Source: Brachynemurus nebulosus (taxonomy: Eukaryota > Arthropoda > Insecta > Neuroptera > Myrmeleontidae). Taken from it: a stretch of DNA of 64,000 nt. Below the pieces are notes generated by a model. It did no database searches. It was given only the letters and a program-made list of their open reading frames with translations, and had not been told where the DNA came from. The stretch lies in assembly GCA_035578155.1 (NCBI GenBank), contig JAPWDM010000012.1, positions 16,775,619-16,839,618 on the forward strand, read 5' to 3'. This document shows, piece after piece, positions 33,088 through 43,427 of this stretch. A program made the translations under genes and the position numbers. Every line of letters starts with the position of its first letter. Position 1 is the first letter of the stretch.

Positions 33088-33372
33088 ATGATAAAGTTGT
33101 GCACGTCAGCCGCAAACACCGCTGCTACCCCCGCCACCCCCACAACCACCACACAACCACCGAAACCACCATACAAATACCACCGCCACACAAACACCAC
33201 CGCCGCCACCACACAAACACCACCGCCACCGCCACACAAACACCACCGCCACCACCACACAAACACCGCCACCGCCACAAACGCAACACAACCACCGCAT
33301 TTGTGTGTTACGTCACCACCGCTATATAATTTGCTGAGTTATACTCCAGCTTATACACCTTATCATGGTTGA
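33088..33372 (+). CDS. Pro/Thr/His-rich 94-residue frame (right arm)
   Basis: A short start MIKLCTSAANTAAT is followed by about 55 residues of Pro, Thr, His and Asn produced by ACC/CAC repeats. The end SPPLYNLLSYTPAYTPYHG is of normal complexity. All frames of this repeat are open over long distances, so an open frame is weak evidence. In favour of a gene are the non-repetitive ends and conservation of the C-terminus in both arms. Against it are the frameshift in the left copy and the resemblance of the tract to the two promoter tracts in the core. Confidence 0.4.
   Translation: MIKLCTSAANTAATPATPTTTTQPPKPPYKYHRHTNTTAATTQTPPPPPHKHHRHHHTNTATATNATQPPHLCVTSPPLYNLLSYTPAYTPYHG
33128..33300 (-). 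repeat. GGTGGC tract, right-arm mirror
   Basis: The reverse complement of 29,568-29,735, with one additional C in a run near 33,131. G-rich on the minus strand. Confidence 0.8.
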
Positions 33373-33376
33373 AGGG

Positions 33377-33384
33377 TATAAAAT
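33377..33384 (+). promoter_or_regulatory. TATA box for the 58-residue gene (right arm)
   Basis: TATAAAAT, 109 bp before the chosen ATG. I saw no clear Inr at the expected distance. It is mirrored at 29,482-29,489. Confidence 0.4.
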
Positions 33385-33492
33385 AGTTGAACTTACATAA
33401 AATATTATCTATTTACCGGTGGTTGTCAAAGAGTTAACATCTCTTTCGTTGAAAATTATACTTTCGTGGTAAAACAATTACATTTTGGAATC

Positions 33493-33669
33493 ATGTTAAT
33501 TTACAATTCAGCGCAGTCCACCGCTAGAGAACCTAGCAAAGGACTTTCGAAACCTAAGATCATTAAACGTAAAACTTTTGAGCAACAACACATTTCACCT
33601 GAAAATTTAGCATTCCTTAAATCACTAGGTCTTAAAGTGAAAAGAACCTGGTACTCACAAATGTGCTAA
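33493..33669 (+). CDS. 58-residue basic protein, right-arm copy
   Basis: Identical in sequence to the left-arm product. The first ATG is at 33,493. It has a Lys/Arg-rich middle (KPKIIKRKTF) and the C-terminal ISPENLAFLKSLGLKVKR block. It sits 120 bp after the Pro-rich frame and 163 bp before the 161-residue gene, all on one strand, so from inside to outside each arm reads as a small gene cluster. Function unknown. Confidence 0.65.
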   Translation: MLIYNSAQSTAREPSKGLSKPKIIKRKTFEQQHISPENLAFLKSLGLKVKRTWYSQMC

Positions 33670-33778
33670 ATATTATTAACAGTTTGTAATTTGATGGTAA
33701 ACTAGCAATAGCTATTAATAGCCATTTTCGAATACGTTCCACAAATTAACTAACTACCCCCACCACTTTTAATTATTC

Positions 33779-33814
33779 TATATAAAGTTGTGGATTGTGT
33801 GAATAATTTCAGTT
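33779..33814 (+). promoter_or_regulatory. Core promoter of the right 161-residue gene
   Basis: TATATAAA at 33,779-33,786 and a perfect TCAGTT Inr at 33,809-33,814, adenine 32 bp after the TATA start. The ATG follows at 33,833, giving a leader of about 22 nt. Confidence 0.85.
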
Positions 33815-33832
33815 CTACGGTGGCGGTAAAAA

Positions 33833-34318
33833 ATGGCGTTTCTTGACATACAAGGCTATCAAGGAGCTAACAACGAATTTTATTTTAAAGAAGTTGGTAT
33901 TGCTGCAGAAAATTCGGATGATATATTACATCTTATATTCGACGCACCGTTTGATTTCAACGAGTTGCCGAAGAAATATCAACGAGTAGCCAGTTGGCTT
34001 TACCGAAATTGGCATGGGATACCTTGGTCGTATGGATTTATTCCATACAAAAAACTTCATACCATATTGAAACCTATATTAAAGAAGTATGATGTTATAT
34101 ACGTCAAGGGTGGTGAAAAGAAGAAATGGATATCAAGTTTGTTTGATGGTACCGAAAACCAGCCGTGGATTTTGAATTTGGAAGAAATATTTGATGTACC
34201 GAAGATTTCCATTCTGCGAGATGAATATTATTCAAGACGCTGTATGCTTCATTCAGATAAAATTTGTTCATTAGAAAATTGTATTCTTTTAAAAAATTTT
34301 TATATGGAAAATAAATAG
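33833..34318 (+). CDS. 161-residue DIQGY-type protein, right-arm copy
   Basis: Identical to the left-arm product over all 161 residues. Conserved-looking points are D5-x-Q7, KEVGI, the FDAPFDF block, WHGIPW, KGGEKKKW and the C-terminal C137-x2-H140-x4-C145 plus C150. The charged KGxEK loop and the terminal Cys-His cluster suggest a metal-stabilised enzyme or nucleic-acid-binding domain. No assignment is possible from sequence alone. The stop codon overlaps an AATAAA. The promoter directly upstream is the strongest in the element, so both copies are probably expressed outward, away from the core. Confidence 0.85.
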   Translation: MAFLDIQGYQGANNEFYFKEVGIAAENSDDILHLIFDAPFDFNELPKKYQRVASWLYRNWHGIPWSYGFIPYKKLHTILKPILKKYDVIYVKGGEKKKWISSLFDGTENQPWILNLEEIFDVPKISILRDEYYSRRCMLHSDKICSLENCILLKNFYMENK

Positions 34319-34373
34319 ATTTTAAGTAATATATAGATTTAAGCAATTTAATTTTTTGTATACATATTCTATA

Positions 34374-34379
34374 AATAAA
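34374..34379 (+). terminator. Polyadenylation signal of the right 161-residue gene
   Basis: AATAAA about 56 bp past the stop, followed by an A-rich run. The mirror is 28,487-28,492. Confidence 0.55.
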
Positions 34380-35450
34380 ATTAAAAAAAAAAATATGTGC
34401 GTTTTATTTAATTATTACCCTTCATTCCCCTATTTTTTACAGCAAAAAGTTTCTTTCGTTAACCTATAAGAGTATTAACAAAAATCTTATGAAATTTATT
34501 GTTCTAATTGAAAAGCATATTTCATGATACACCCTGTATACTAAAATATTTACTAAAAATACTAAATATACACCCGTTATATATACATAATATTATTTGT
34601 ATGTTAATGATAGAGTAGCAAATTCAAAATGTTCTAGTCTAGTAAATAAAAAATTTTGATTTTACAGACTTAAAAATTTAGTAAAACTCAATGCTGTTAT
34701 CTTTTTTATATTAAGCGACGTGTTTAACTTATAGTAATTTAAAACCAAAAATTGAACTTTTATTCTGTTTAAAAATGTTAAATACAATACTATTATACCC
34801 TAATATGAATATGTATCAGTATTAAAATGATATACATTGATTTTGCTGATTAAACAAATTTTTTGCAATATTTATATTTTATAATTAGATTTAATACTTA
34901 TTCATAAATGGCTATACAATTCGTTTACTAGTATTCATAAAAATTAAAATTATATACAAATTTTCTTTCTTATTCTCAATATACAGAGTGTATACATAAA
35001 ATATTTTTAATATACAGAGTCTATACATATGTACATACTGAATTATTTCAGATAATTTTCGTTTGATATAGAAACAGTTTTGTGCTACAGTCAAATTCAA
35101 AAATGTTGTGCACCATAAGAAGTAATATTTTTTGTAACTTGTTAAAATTTCAAGAACTTCTGTTAGTTAACTAAAAAATTGGTCACTGTAGGTTAAATGT
35201 TAAAGTATTAAAACTGATAAAAATAATTTCTTGCTTGAGGCCTACAATGGTTGATATTTTTTACTAAACAATTTTTTAACTCATTAATATTCCATGACGT
35301 CATCTTTCTTATACCAAAAAAACTCCTTATATGAGTCTTACGATCATAATTCAGCTAAAACAAACATTTAATTATTAGTTGTTTGTTTATGTTAAAACTG
35401 ATAAAAATTCCTGGAATTTTCCAAGGTTAAATATACACAAAAACCCCTGA
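34380..35450. other. Non-coding middle of the right arm
   Basis: The AT-rich mirror of about 27,401-28,486. It differs by several substitutions and small indels, for example five bases near 34,877. Confidence 0.5.
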
Positions 35451-36800
35451 GTTACAGTTGACACCCAAATTTCCGGCAGTACAGTAGCGGTCAGACATCT
35501 GGACCCTGGAGTCTAAAGTTAGTTTTGCGGTAGCGCTTGGTACAGTGCCCCCACAAAATTTAGCGGCCTCCCAATCTTAAATAAACAATTTTAAAATTAT
35601 TACATGATCCAAAATTATTATATAAATAAACAAATATAACAAAAATCCCCGCTTGTATGAATCATACTATAATTATAATTCAGCAATCAGGCCATAAATT
35701 AAAAATTCCAAGAAGACTATTTCGTATTTGAAATCCAAACAAAAAAATTGCTGAGTCATCAAAATCTTAAATAAACATTTTTTTAAAATTAAAACTTATA
35801 TAAATAAACAAATTAAAAAAGTGCTGACTTTGCTGAAAACAGGCTTAAACTTGTTGAAAAGTACAGTAGACACTCGATTTACAGTACAGTAGCGGTCAGA
35901 AATCTGGACCCCGGAGTCTAATCTTAAAATCTAGCGCTTGGTACAGTGCGCCCCCGACAAAATTTATCGTTAGCGACCGCACCCAATTTAAGATGACGCA
36001 GTTAAGTGAGGCCAAGATTTGCACGTAATAAGCACAGTACGCTTCAAAAAGTGATCGGATACCTTTTTGCTCAGGGGGGCCCGCACTTTTGACATGGTAG
36101 TGTACCAAAAATTTAAGTACAGTACGGCGTCAAAAATTTGGGGCCACCCCCGAGTTAGGGTATTCCCCACATTTTTTGACGTGATAGTTCGTTTAAGATG
36201 ACGTAATTAAGGCAAGCGCGTGTTGGGGCCAAGGTTTGCACGTACAGTACGCTTAAAAAAGTGATCGGATACCTTTTTGGTCAGGGGGGCCCGCACTTTT
36301 GACACGGCAGTGTACCAAAAATTTAAGTACAGTACGGCGTCAAAAGTTTGGGGCCACCCCCCGAGTTAGGGTAACCCCACATTTTTGACGCGGTAGTGTA
36401 CCCCATCTATCAAATTGTAACCTAAAATTCAGTCTGCGCATGCGTCGTGTACTTAAATTCAGTCTGCGCATGCGTTAGGTTTGGCTGGTAATGGGTTAAC
36501 ACAAAATGAAATTGTTATAAGTAAATTGTGATGATGCATAATGGGTTAACATAAATTAATTTGGTTGCTGGTAATGACTCATCTCTTACGAATTTCAAGG
36601 CCAACAGTATGAGCGAGTGTGGGGTCAAATGTCAACAACAAATTTTAAATACATGTACTCGGTACGTGCCGGGTCAGAGATCAATTTATACTCTAGGTAC
36701 AGTAGGCCCCCAAACTACACGGTTCTTAACATCGTCAAAAAAGTAGTCCGGAAAATTGGGGTTCTACGGTGTCACCGTACCGGCCTAGCTATTCTACTTT
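35450..36800. repeat. GC-richer outer zone with GTACAGTA-type motifs (right arm)
   Basis: The mirror of 26,040-27,400, with the same 200-bp direct duplication, the two ATTCAGTCTGCGCATGCGT units (36,427-36,476) and repeated GTACAGTAC motifs. Near 36,484-36,490 it lacks about 25 bp present in the left arm. Confidence 0.6.
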
Positions 36801-36829
36801 TATACCACTTTGAAAAAAATGTTGCCCTT

Positions 36830-37021
36830 TTCTCTGTTGGTTTGAACGATATATGTACATCTTTAAAATGATATTTAGAAGGAATTATATCCTCTCCGCA
36901 AAAAAGCGTCTGAATTGGACCTGCTCCCGTACGCCATTTTGTTTTTTAAGGTACAAAAAAATTGTTTTACGTATCTTAGATCACCTATTAATATACCCAA
37001 ATTAGTTATACAATTAAACTT
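36830..37021. other. Right flank of the long inverted-repeat element
   Basis: No gene recognised and no target duplication matching the left flank was found by eye. Confidence 0.4.
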
Positions 37022-37410
37022 TTTTTGTACGGTCCTTTTTTGTGCGATTTTTTATTTTTTTTATTTTTTTTTTTTTTTTAAATTGTCATTAAAATGCAAA
37101 ATGTGAATCAAAATCAAGTGACAGTAAGAAACTTAAACGTTAACTATAATAACTTTTATTGATAAAAATACTGTTTAATGGTTTTTAAGCATCTAATCAG
37201 TATATTGCATAAAACTATAAGTTATTGCACTATTTAGTTTTTTTAGAGGTGTATTTTTCATAATTTTCAAAATATTATAATAATGAAATAAAATGTTCCC
37301 AGGTGTAAATGAATGCTTTATCTTTGAGCATTTTAAGTGATGTATTTTCAATGAATATAAACGGGAGAATTTTCTTACAATCTGAACCGAACTAAACTTT
37401 TTATTGTTCA
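37022..37410. repeat. R2-family element, truncated
   Basis: ACGGTCCTTTTTTGTGCGAT and the following 300 bp match the copy at 57,569, but both terminal repeats are missing. Confidence 0.65.
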
Positions 37411-37660
37411 GTCATTCTTTTGAAACGTACCTCTTGCAGTCAAAATGGTGCATTCTAGTTCGCTCCCGCGGCCAGATTTTAATCTTATCCTGAAAAAGGG
37501 TCGTAGGTTAGTTCGCTTCCGACGTGTTACCTACTGCCAGGTAAAATTAATTACCAACAAATATTCAAACTCATACATATACAGCCATTCTTTTGTTACG
37601 GACGTGACATTTTGATGCCGTTTACACGCCTTCTTATAAGAAAAAAAAATAGAAGTTATT
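37411..37660. other. Intergenic sequence
   Basis: No feature recognised apart from a TTACGGACGTGACA motif near 37,599, shared with the hairpin that follows. Confidence 0.4.
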
Positions 37661-37663
37661 TTT

Positions 37664-37803
37664 TACTGAATATAAAATACATAACATTGTTAGTTTTAAT
37701 GTTAGCTGTGTTACGAACGTGACAAGAAAGTGCCTATTTTGTCACGTCCGTAACACAAACTTTATTAGCTCTAGCATTAAAATTAATAATGTTTTGTATT
37801 TTA
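37664..37803. repeat. Fold-back of about 140 bp
   Basis: TGTGTTACGAACGTGACAA (from 37,708) pairs with TTGTCACGTCCGTAACACA (to about 37,755) across a loop of 12-13 nt. The outer sequences AATATAAAATACATAACA and TGTTTTGTATTTTATATT extend the stem imperfectly. It looks like a hairpin MITE. Confidence 0.75.
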
Positions 37804-38504
37804 TATTCAGTACAAATATTGTGTACACATTTGTCTCCGGTAAAACCTTCTTTTTTTGGTATTTCTATAAGTGATTTGATGCCCTAAACTGTGTAAAACT
37901 CAATACTAATTATTTAGAAATAGTTAAGTGGGTGTGCACCATCTAATGAGATGACAGACACTTGCCTTAACATACTACGAAATCCTACAAAAAGAAAAAA
38001 AATACGAAGAATAATAAAAACAATTACGTCCAATTGTTTAACCGGTATTCACAGCTTTATTCCCACTATAATAACAATAAATTTAAAACATTTCTCTCGT
38101 TAGCCGGCACGACACTGCGAAAAGAAAAAAGTTACACCTCTTGATTTCGTTATGCGGCCGTGCGCAGCACTAATTGCCTTCAAATTGTCAATTTGAGATG
38201 TTTCTTACAATTTTCTTATTCTTCTTTTTATTGATATACTTACTTACTTACGGACTCATTTACTTGTACGTACTTCTATAATAATAAAATCACTCTTGTA
38301 AAACCTATTGTAAATTATCTCTTTTAAATTGTCGTATCCTTTTTTTCTTTCTATGTTTCTTTTCGACACTGTGCTACTGCAACGTTCGCATGCCGTAGAG
38401 GAGTAAACGTATAAAGAATTAAATGTTGTAAAAAATTAGGTTATTTTATATATAATTCCCTATATATGTGCTTCTTATACAATGCCATTTTCTTGCTGTT
38501 TGTT
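37804..38504. other. Intergenic sequence
   Basis: No feature recognised. Confidence 0.45.
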
Positions 38505-38616
38505 AGTCCGGACGGAATCAGTGATGGATTGGGGGAAAAAGTATTCGCACGCGATTTTCTTTTGTTTTTGCACGTTTCACCTGGAACTGGATTAAGTTAT
38601 GTTTAAGGGGAGGTTT

Positions 38617-39475
38617 ACTCGAGAGTCCTTAAAAATTATGTATCTTTCTAGAATTTTTTTCTCAAGAACGGAAGTAAATATCAATTTCAAATTTTGTACA
38701 CATATTTATTAAGTATTAAACTACACAAAAAATTGTCCATTTTATAGATAGTGCAGTGTGACGATCCGAAAATCCAATGCCTTGTTGGTGGACATCCTAG
38801 CGCCGGTAATAAGCCACCGAAATCCAAAAACAAAAAAGATTTATAAAATATATGAAGAGTACCGGCACCTCTACCTATAATATCAATAAATTGCTGAAAG
38901 GAAAAAAAATGGCGGATGTTTGAACTTTTGATTACGATTTTTGTCTTATTTTCAGCTCTTTAAAGTAAATTTAAAAATAAAAAAAAATATTGAAAGTGTA
39001 TCGAACTTAGGTAGAGGTGCCGAAGAATTGAATTATCTTTAAAATAAAAAATTAAAAAAAAGAATCCATCGAATAGTTTTTGAGTTATCGTGTCCACCAG
39101 TTCCAAAAATGTAGTTCCGAGACATTACAAAATATATAGAAAGAAACGTATTTTCAAAATTTTATATTTAATACTCATTATTGCCTGAACTACGTTTTTT
39201 GAATTTTTTTTATAGAAAGCTGGATTCGATTAATGTGCAAGAATCTTGTTTTTAAATTATTTTCAGTAAAATCACTTTGGGAACATATTCTACCCATAAT
39301 TTGCTATCAATTTCGGCAAAAAAAAATCGATTTTTTTATCAAATCTCAAGTAAACCTTCCCTTAAATTACTTTCAGCAAAATCATTTTGGGAACATATTC
39401 TACACATAATTAGCTACCAATTTCTGCAAAAAAAAAAATCGATTTTTTTTTAACGACTCTCAAGTAAACCGCTCC
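38617..39475. repeat. R1-family MITE, complete copy
   Basis: It starts GGGGAGGTTTACTCGAGAG and ends CTCAAGTAAACCGCTCC, flanked by TTAA at 38,613-38,616 and 39,476-39,479. 859 bp, non-coding, with the internal 90-bp duplication typical of the family. Confidence 0.85.
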
Positions 39476-39784
39476 TTAAACATTTTTTTTTCTAAATCAG
39501 TAGTTTTTAAGCAAAAAAATTGGGAAATTTAATTTGGATACGTATATGCGACTCTAGTTTAAATTATTACAAAAATAGCATACACAATGTGAACTAATTT
39601 TATGAAAAAAATAAAATTAAAAATTCATAAAAAGCGATAAATTCACATATCTAAGGTAATTTGGATACAATCTTAATAGTTCTATAATCTTTTATTCGTA
39701 CCTTGTGGTAAAAAAAGGTTTTTTGCAAAATAAAAAAAAATGTAGGTAAATAATTTTCAATGAATTAATGAATATGTGTTAAAT

Positions 39785-40030
39785 TATTATTAAATAATTA
39801 GCAGTCATTTCAAATGCCAGTCTTCCAAATTTGATAATTTTTAACTTGCCATTAGAAGTTTTTGTAATAGGTCCGATTTTACGAATCGCTAATTTTGACA
39901 TATCTCCACATTTCAAGGTCACTAGAATCCGAATCCATCGTTTTTTTGCGTGATGTCTATGTGTGCGTTCGTTAGTTCGTTCGTTCATTCGTGAATTTGT
40001 TTTCGTCTCGCATATTTCGAGAACAAATGA
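39785..40030 (-). repeat. R7 dispersed repeat, minus orientation
   Basis: On the minus strand it reads through ATTCGGATTCTAGTGACCTT and GATTCGTAAAATCGGACC, which recur on the plus strand at 43,428-43,618. The order of blocks resembles 3' tails of retroposons, but no coding part remains. Confidence 0.6.
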
Positions 40031-40510
40031 TGATATAGTGCAAGGGGCAAAGCCTGTATCGGGGGCCCAGGGAAGGAGCTACCTGAAATGAAAGTAAACT
40101 AGCCTCTAGTCTTTAAGGACCCCCAATTGGAAGTTGACAGTGTGGGTAGACCCGTGCCCCCAAGTTTTTATTATAAATATAATCCCCATAGAAAAAAACA
40201 ATCAGGTGTCATTGTTATTTATAAATTGGTCTAGTGTAACTTAACAATCGTAAAACTTTGATAGAATTGACAAAACCATCAGTGTTTCAAAATGTTTCTT
40301 CCAAATCCTAGTAAGCATTGTTTCATATATCATTAATTCGATTACTGTTAATTAATTATAATATTTATTTAACTATTAAAGTAATTCTCAAAAATTTTTT
40401 TCTCGAAAACTTTTGTTTTCAGAGAAAAATTTTTGGAACATTTTCTAGAAAAATTTTTGGAACGCGTCTCGCATTAGAGAGAGGTTGTGTTTGATTGATT
40501 ACTGAATTGG

Positions 40511-40643
40511 AGTGGCACTCGAACAAGTGATCGGTGGCCTAGTTGGTAAGGCGCTTGGCTGGTATCCAAGAGATCCGGGTTCGAGTCCCAGCCGATCCAG
40601 TTTGGTAATTTTTCAAACACTATGTCAATTTTAATTAACATAA
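40511..40643 (+). repeat. tRNA-Thr-derived SINE-like repeat, copy 2
   Basis: The tRNA body at 40,529-40,598 folds like copy 1, with anticodon GGT in the loop CTGGTAT. The flanks shared with copy 1 extend from about 18 bp before to about 40 bp after the tRNA body. TGAATTGG occurs on both sides (40,503-40,510 and 40,644-40,651), a likely target-site duplication that marks it as an inserted retroposon and not a host tRNA gene. Confidence 0.75.
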
Positions 40644-41285
40644 TGAATTGGCCATTTGCCAAAGTACATCGAGTGTTCAAGTATCAGCCAAAGCTGAACA
40701 TTGAGTTAACATATGAATATTGGTGTATGTTTAAATACGGATAAAAATCCGCCATACACTAATAATGTTTCACAGGCACTCGATAACATTTGAAATTAAA
40801 AGTAGTAAAAGTCGTGATAATTCTTACTTTAGTTCAAAGTGACTTTTACACTAACGGAGCTTTAAATTTAATCGTAAAATAGTACCAAAAATAAAATCAG
40901 TTTTAAAGTTGGCTTTAGTGTTAAAATCGGCTTTAAATATGAATATAAAACCGGCCGTAAGACTATTTTCTATTGGTTTAACATTGAAATGTAAGAAAAA
41001 ATTTTTTCTAGACCGATTTGTTTAATGTTGACAATTTACTCAAACAAAATCTGACCACATTTCCGGACGGCAAGATGCCGTTTTATGCATAGTCAGGCCC
41101 GGCGACAGAAAAGGCACAACAGAAAATTTTCAAAATTTTTTTTTTTTTTGAAAATACACTTCGCCCGGCTCTCAACCGACACTCCGGGCCCCCGTACCAT
41201 TGCTCCACCTGAGTCCCTTAAATGCAAAAAATGAAAACCATGAGCCATTACGTTTTTCCACTCCATCACTAATTCCGTCCTGACT

Positions 41286-42177
41286 ATGTGTACCTATCTA
41301 CAGCTTTTGCAGTCGTTTTTGTCGACTCATTCTGCCAACAATCCAAGCGTTATGTTTTATCTGTCATCCATACGTATACATTCATCTGTCTGTCTATCTG
41401 TCTGTCCGGTGTGTCGTTCATCTTTTACAATTCTATGACTTCTTTAATCTTTTACACTAGATGATTAGATTTTTCTCGAACGACAAAATAAAAGTGTTCT
41501 TGTCGTTTCGTCAGTGTGTGACTTATTTATTTGGACGGGGATGATTTGATTAAATGGCGAGAGACATGTTTGACATTTTCACGAAGTCAGTCAGTGAGTC
41601 AGTCGATCGCATGATGAAAAGTTTTCCAAAATTTTCATTTGTTACAATACTCTCTAGATATATTTATCGATAGTGAAAATCTGTTGTTTGTTAAATGTCT
41701 TGTTAACAGCACGTGGCGTTGTGTGTGTGCGATATCAAAAATGAAAAGAAGGCGTTTTTCGATTTATGAAAAAAGATTTATTTCGTTGATAATTTGTTTG
41801 CGAACCTTTCAAACATTGTCTTTTCACTGAAGTGGAAATCTTTAATGATACTGGTCCACACATACATATATACTTGATGTAGCGTTGTAACTAGGGGTTG
41901 GAAACGCAGGGACGTAGACTGTAAAGGATCAAAATTTCTAATTTCGTGTTTCCGAAAATTTTAAATACAATTAGTTATGTATACACAGAACTGGTGGTTC
42001 GACCATAAGCAGGGCTCCGTGCAAAGTTAATTTGCTACGTTATCGGAATAATATGTTTTCGTTTTAATATAGTTATTTTCTTTTTTTATTTTTTATTTTA
42101 TTATAAAGTTAACAAATGTCATCTAAAAACGCATATTCAAATGTGATTTTTATTTCATTTTTGTCAATATTTTGTAT
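41286..42177. other. Intergenic sequence
   Basis: The short frame at 41,639-41,830 has no recognisable domain. Nothing supported. Confidence 0.45.
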
Positions 42178-43175
42178 CACTGTGACCTTACTGCTTTTGG
42201 TACAGAACTGCCGTAATATTACTACGTTTGGCGAGAACTTCTGCAACCTTACTATTTTTGGTCAGAACCACTTTAATCGTGCTACCTTTGGTACAGAACT
42301 GCTGTAACTTTACTACTTTTGGTCCAGAACGGTTATAACCTTACTGCTTTTAGTACAGAACCGTTGTCACCTTACTAATTTTATTTTGGTTCAGAATCAC
42401 TGTAACCTTACTACTTTTGGCACAGAACTGCTGTAACCTTACTACTTTTGGTACAGCACCGTTATAACCTTACTACTTTTGGTACAGAACCGTTGTCACC
42501 TTACCTACTACTTTTTGTTCAGAATCACTGTAACTTTGCTATTTTTGGTACAGAACTGTTTTAACTTTACTACTCTTGGTCCAGAACCGTTATAACCTTA
42601 CTACTTTTGGTACAGAACCCATGTCACCTTACAAATTTTGGTTCAGAATCACTGTAACTTTGCTATTTTCCGTACCGAACTGTTGTAACTTTGCTACTTT
42701 TGGTACAGAACTGCTGTGACTTTACTGCTTTTGATACAGAATTGTTGTAACCCAGGGCCAGCTTATCCAATAGGCCAACCTAGGCCATGGCCTAGGGGCG
42801 GAAGATTTTTAGGGGCGGAGGACTTTGAAAACAGGACGGCAAAATTTGTAGTTGACGTTTTTTTTTGCGTGTTATTTTTTAAGCGCTTGTTACTTTCATT
42901 TGATCTTTTTTTTGAGAGAAAGTTTGAAAAAAGTAGGAAAAATTAAGATTTGTTTCTACACAAGGAAAAGGTAGTGGCGGCATTTTCACGGCGTCTAGGG
43001 GCGGCACTCAGGATTAAACCAGGCTTGTTATGACCTTATTACTTTTAGTACAGAACCATTGTACCCTTGCTACTCTTGGTACCGAACTGCTGTGGCGTTA
43101 GTACTTTGGATCCAAAACTGCTGTAACCTTAGTACTTCTGGTCCAAAACCGCTGTAACTTTACTACTTTTGGCAT
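42178..43175. repeat. 31-bp minisatellite, interrupted
   Basis: The unit is close to TAACCTTACTACTTTTGGTA followed by CAGAACCGCTG. Successive units at 42,434, 42,465 and 42,496 show the 31-bp period. About 20 units lie before the insertion at 42,753 and a few after 43,035. Units vary by point changes, so the array is moderately old. Confidence 0.85.
42753..43027. mobile_element. Short hAT-like element in the minisatellite
   Basis: It begins CAGGGCCAGCTTATCC and ends GGATTAAACCAGGCTTG, a degenerate inverted repeat. The flanks TTGTAACC and TTATGACC agree at six of eight bases, as expected for an 8-bp duplication made within a repeat unit. The inner GGGGCGG blocks near both ends are typical of such deletion derivatives. 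Confidence 0.55.
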
Positions 43176-43427
43176 AGAAGTTTGATGAATAAAATTACTG
43201 AGGAGAGATCTTAATTATTGTCAATAGCTCCGAAGGAATATTTTATTATATCTAGTTTTCAGAATAGCAACAAAATTTTGATACAGAGACTATTGTACAT
43301 GGTCTCTGTACTTCGAACAAAGAAATTCGAGACAAAATTTTTTTAATTTTGTTTTTGTATTATTAAAAGCAAACCACCAATCCGACCTTTTTGCAAATTT
43401 TATCCGGTCTTCATTTAGTAATTACGC
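43176..43427. other. Intergenic sequence
   Basis: No feature recognised. Confidence 0.4.

Larger units (their letters stand above)
32999..36804. mobile_element. Right inverted arm of the 10.8-kb element
   Basis: The reverse complement of 26,033-29,865. The inner boundary is TGATTAATTTAGATATTGCG at 32,999 and the matching inverse ends at 29,865. The outer match CTAGCTATTCTACTT ends near 36,798, with a weaker continuation to about 36,830. It carries three plus-strand frames and an outer zone with TACTGTAC-type motifs. Confidence 0.95.
38505..41285. mobile_element. Possible DNA transposon, 24-bp inverted ends
   Basis: AGTCCGGACGGAATCAGTGA at the left is inverted as TCACTAATTCCGTCCTGACT at the right, with two or three mismatches over 24 bp. 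The interval holds an R1 copy, an R7 copy and a SINE copy, all later insertions on this reading. I found no matching target duplication, so the pairing could be between two separate copies of one family. Confidence 0.4.

Noticed and set aside
25995..36830. The 10.8-kb structure as a mirror-image assembly error
   Set aside because: The arms differ by many single bases and several indels, and the core is unique, which a simple mirrored contig would not show; long reads should still confirm it.
25995..36830. Calling the element a Polinton/Maverick or a parvovirus relic
   Set aside because: No DNA polymerase, integrase, capsid, packaging ATPase or replication helicase is recognisable, so neither label is supported.
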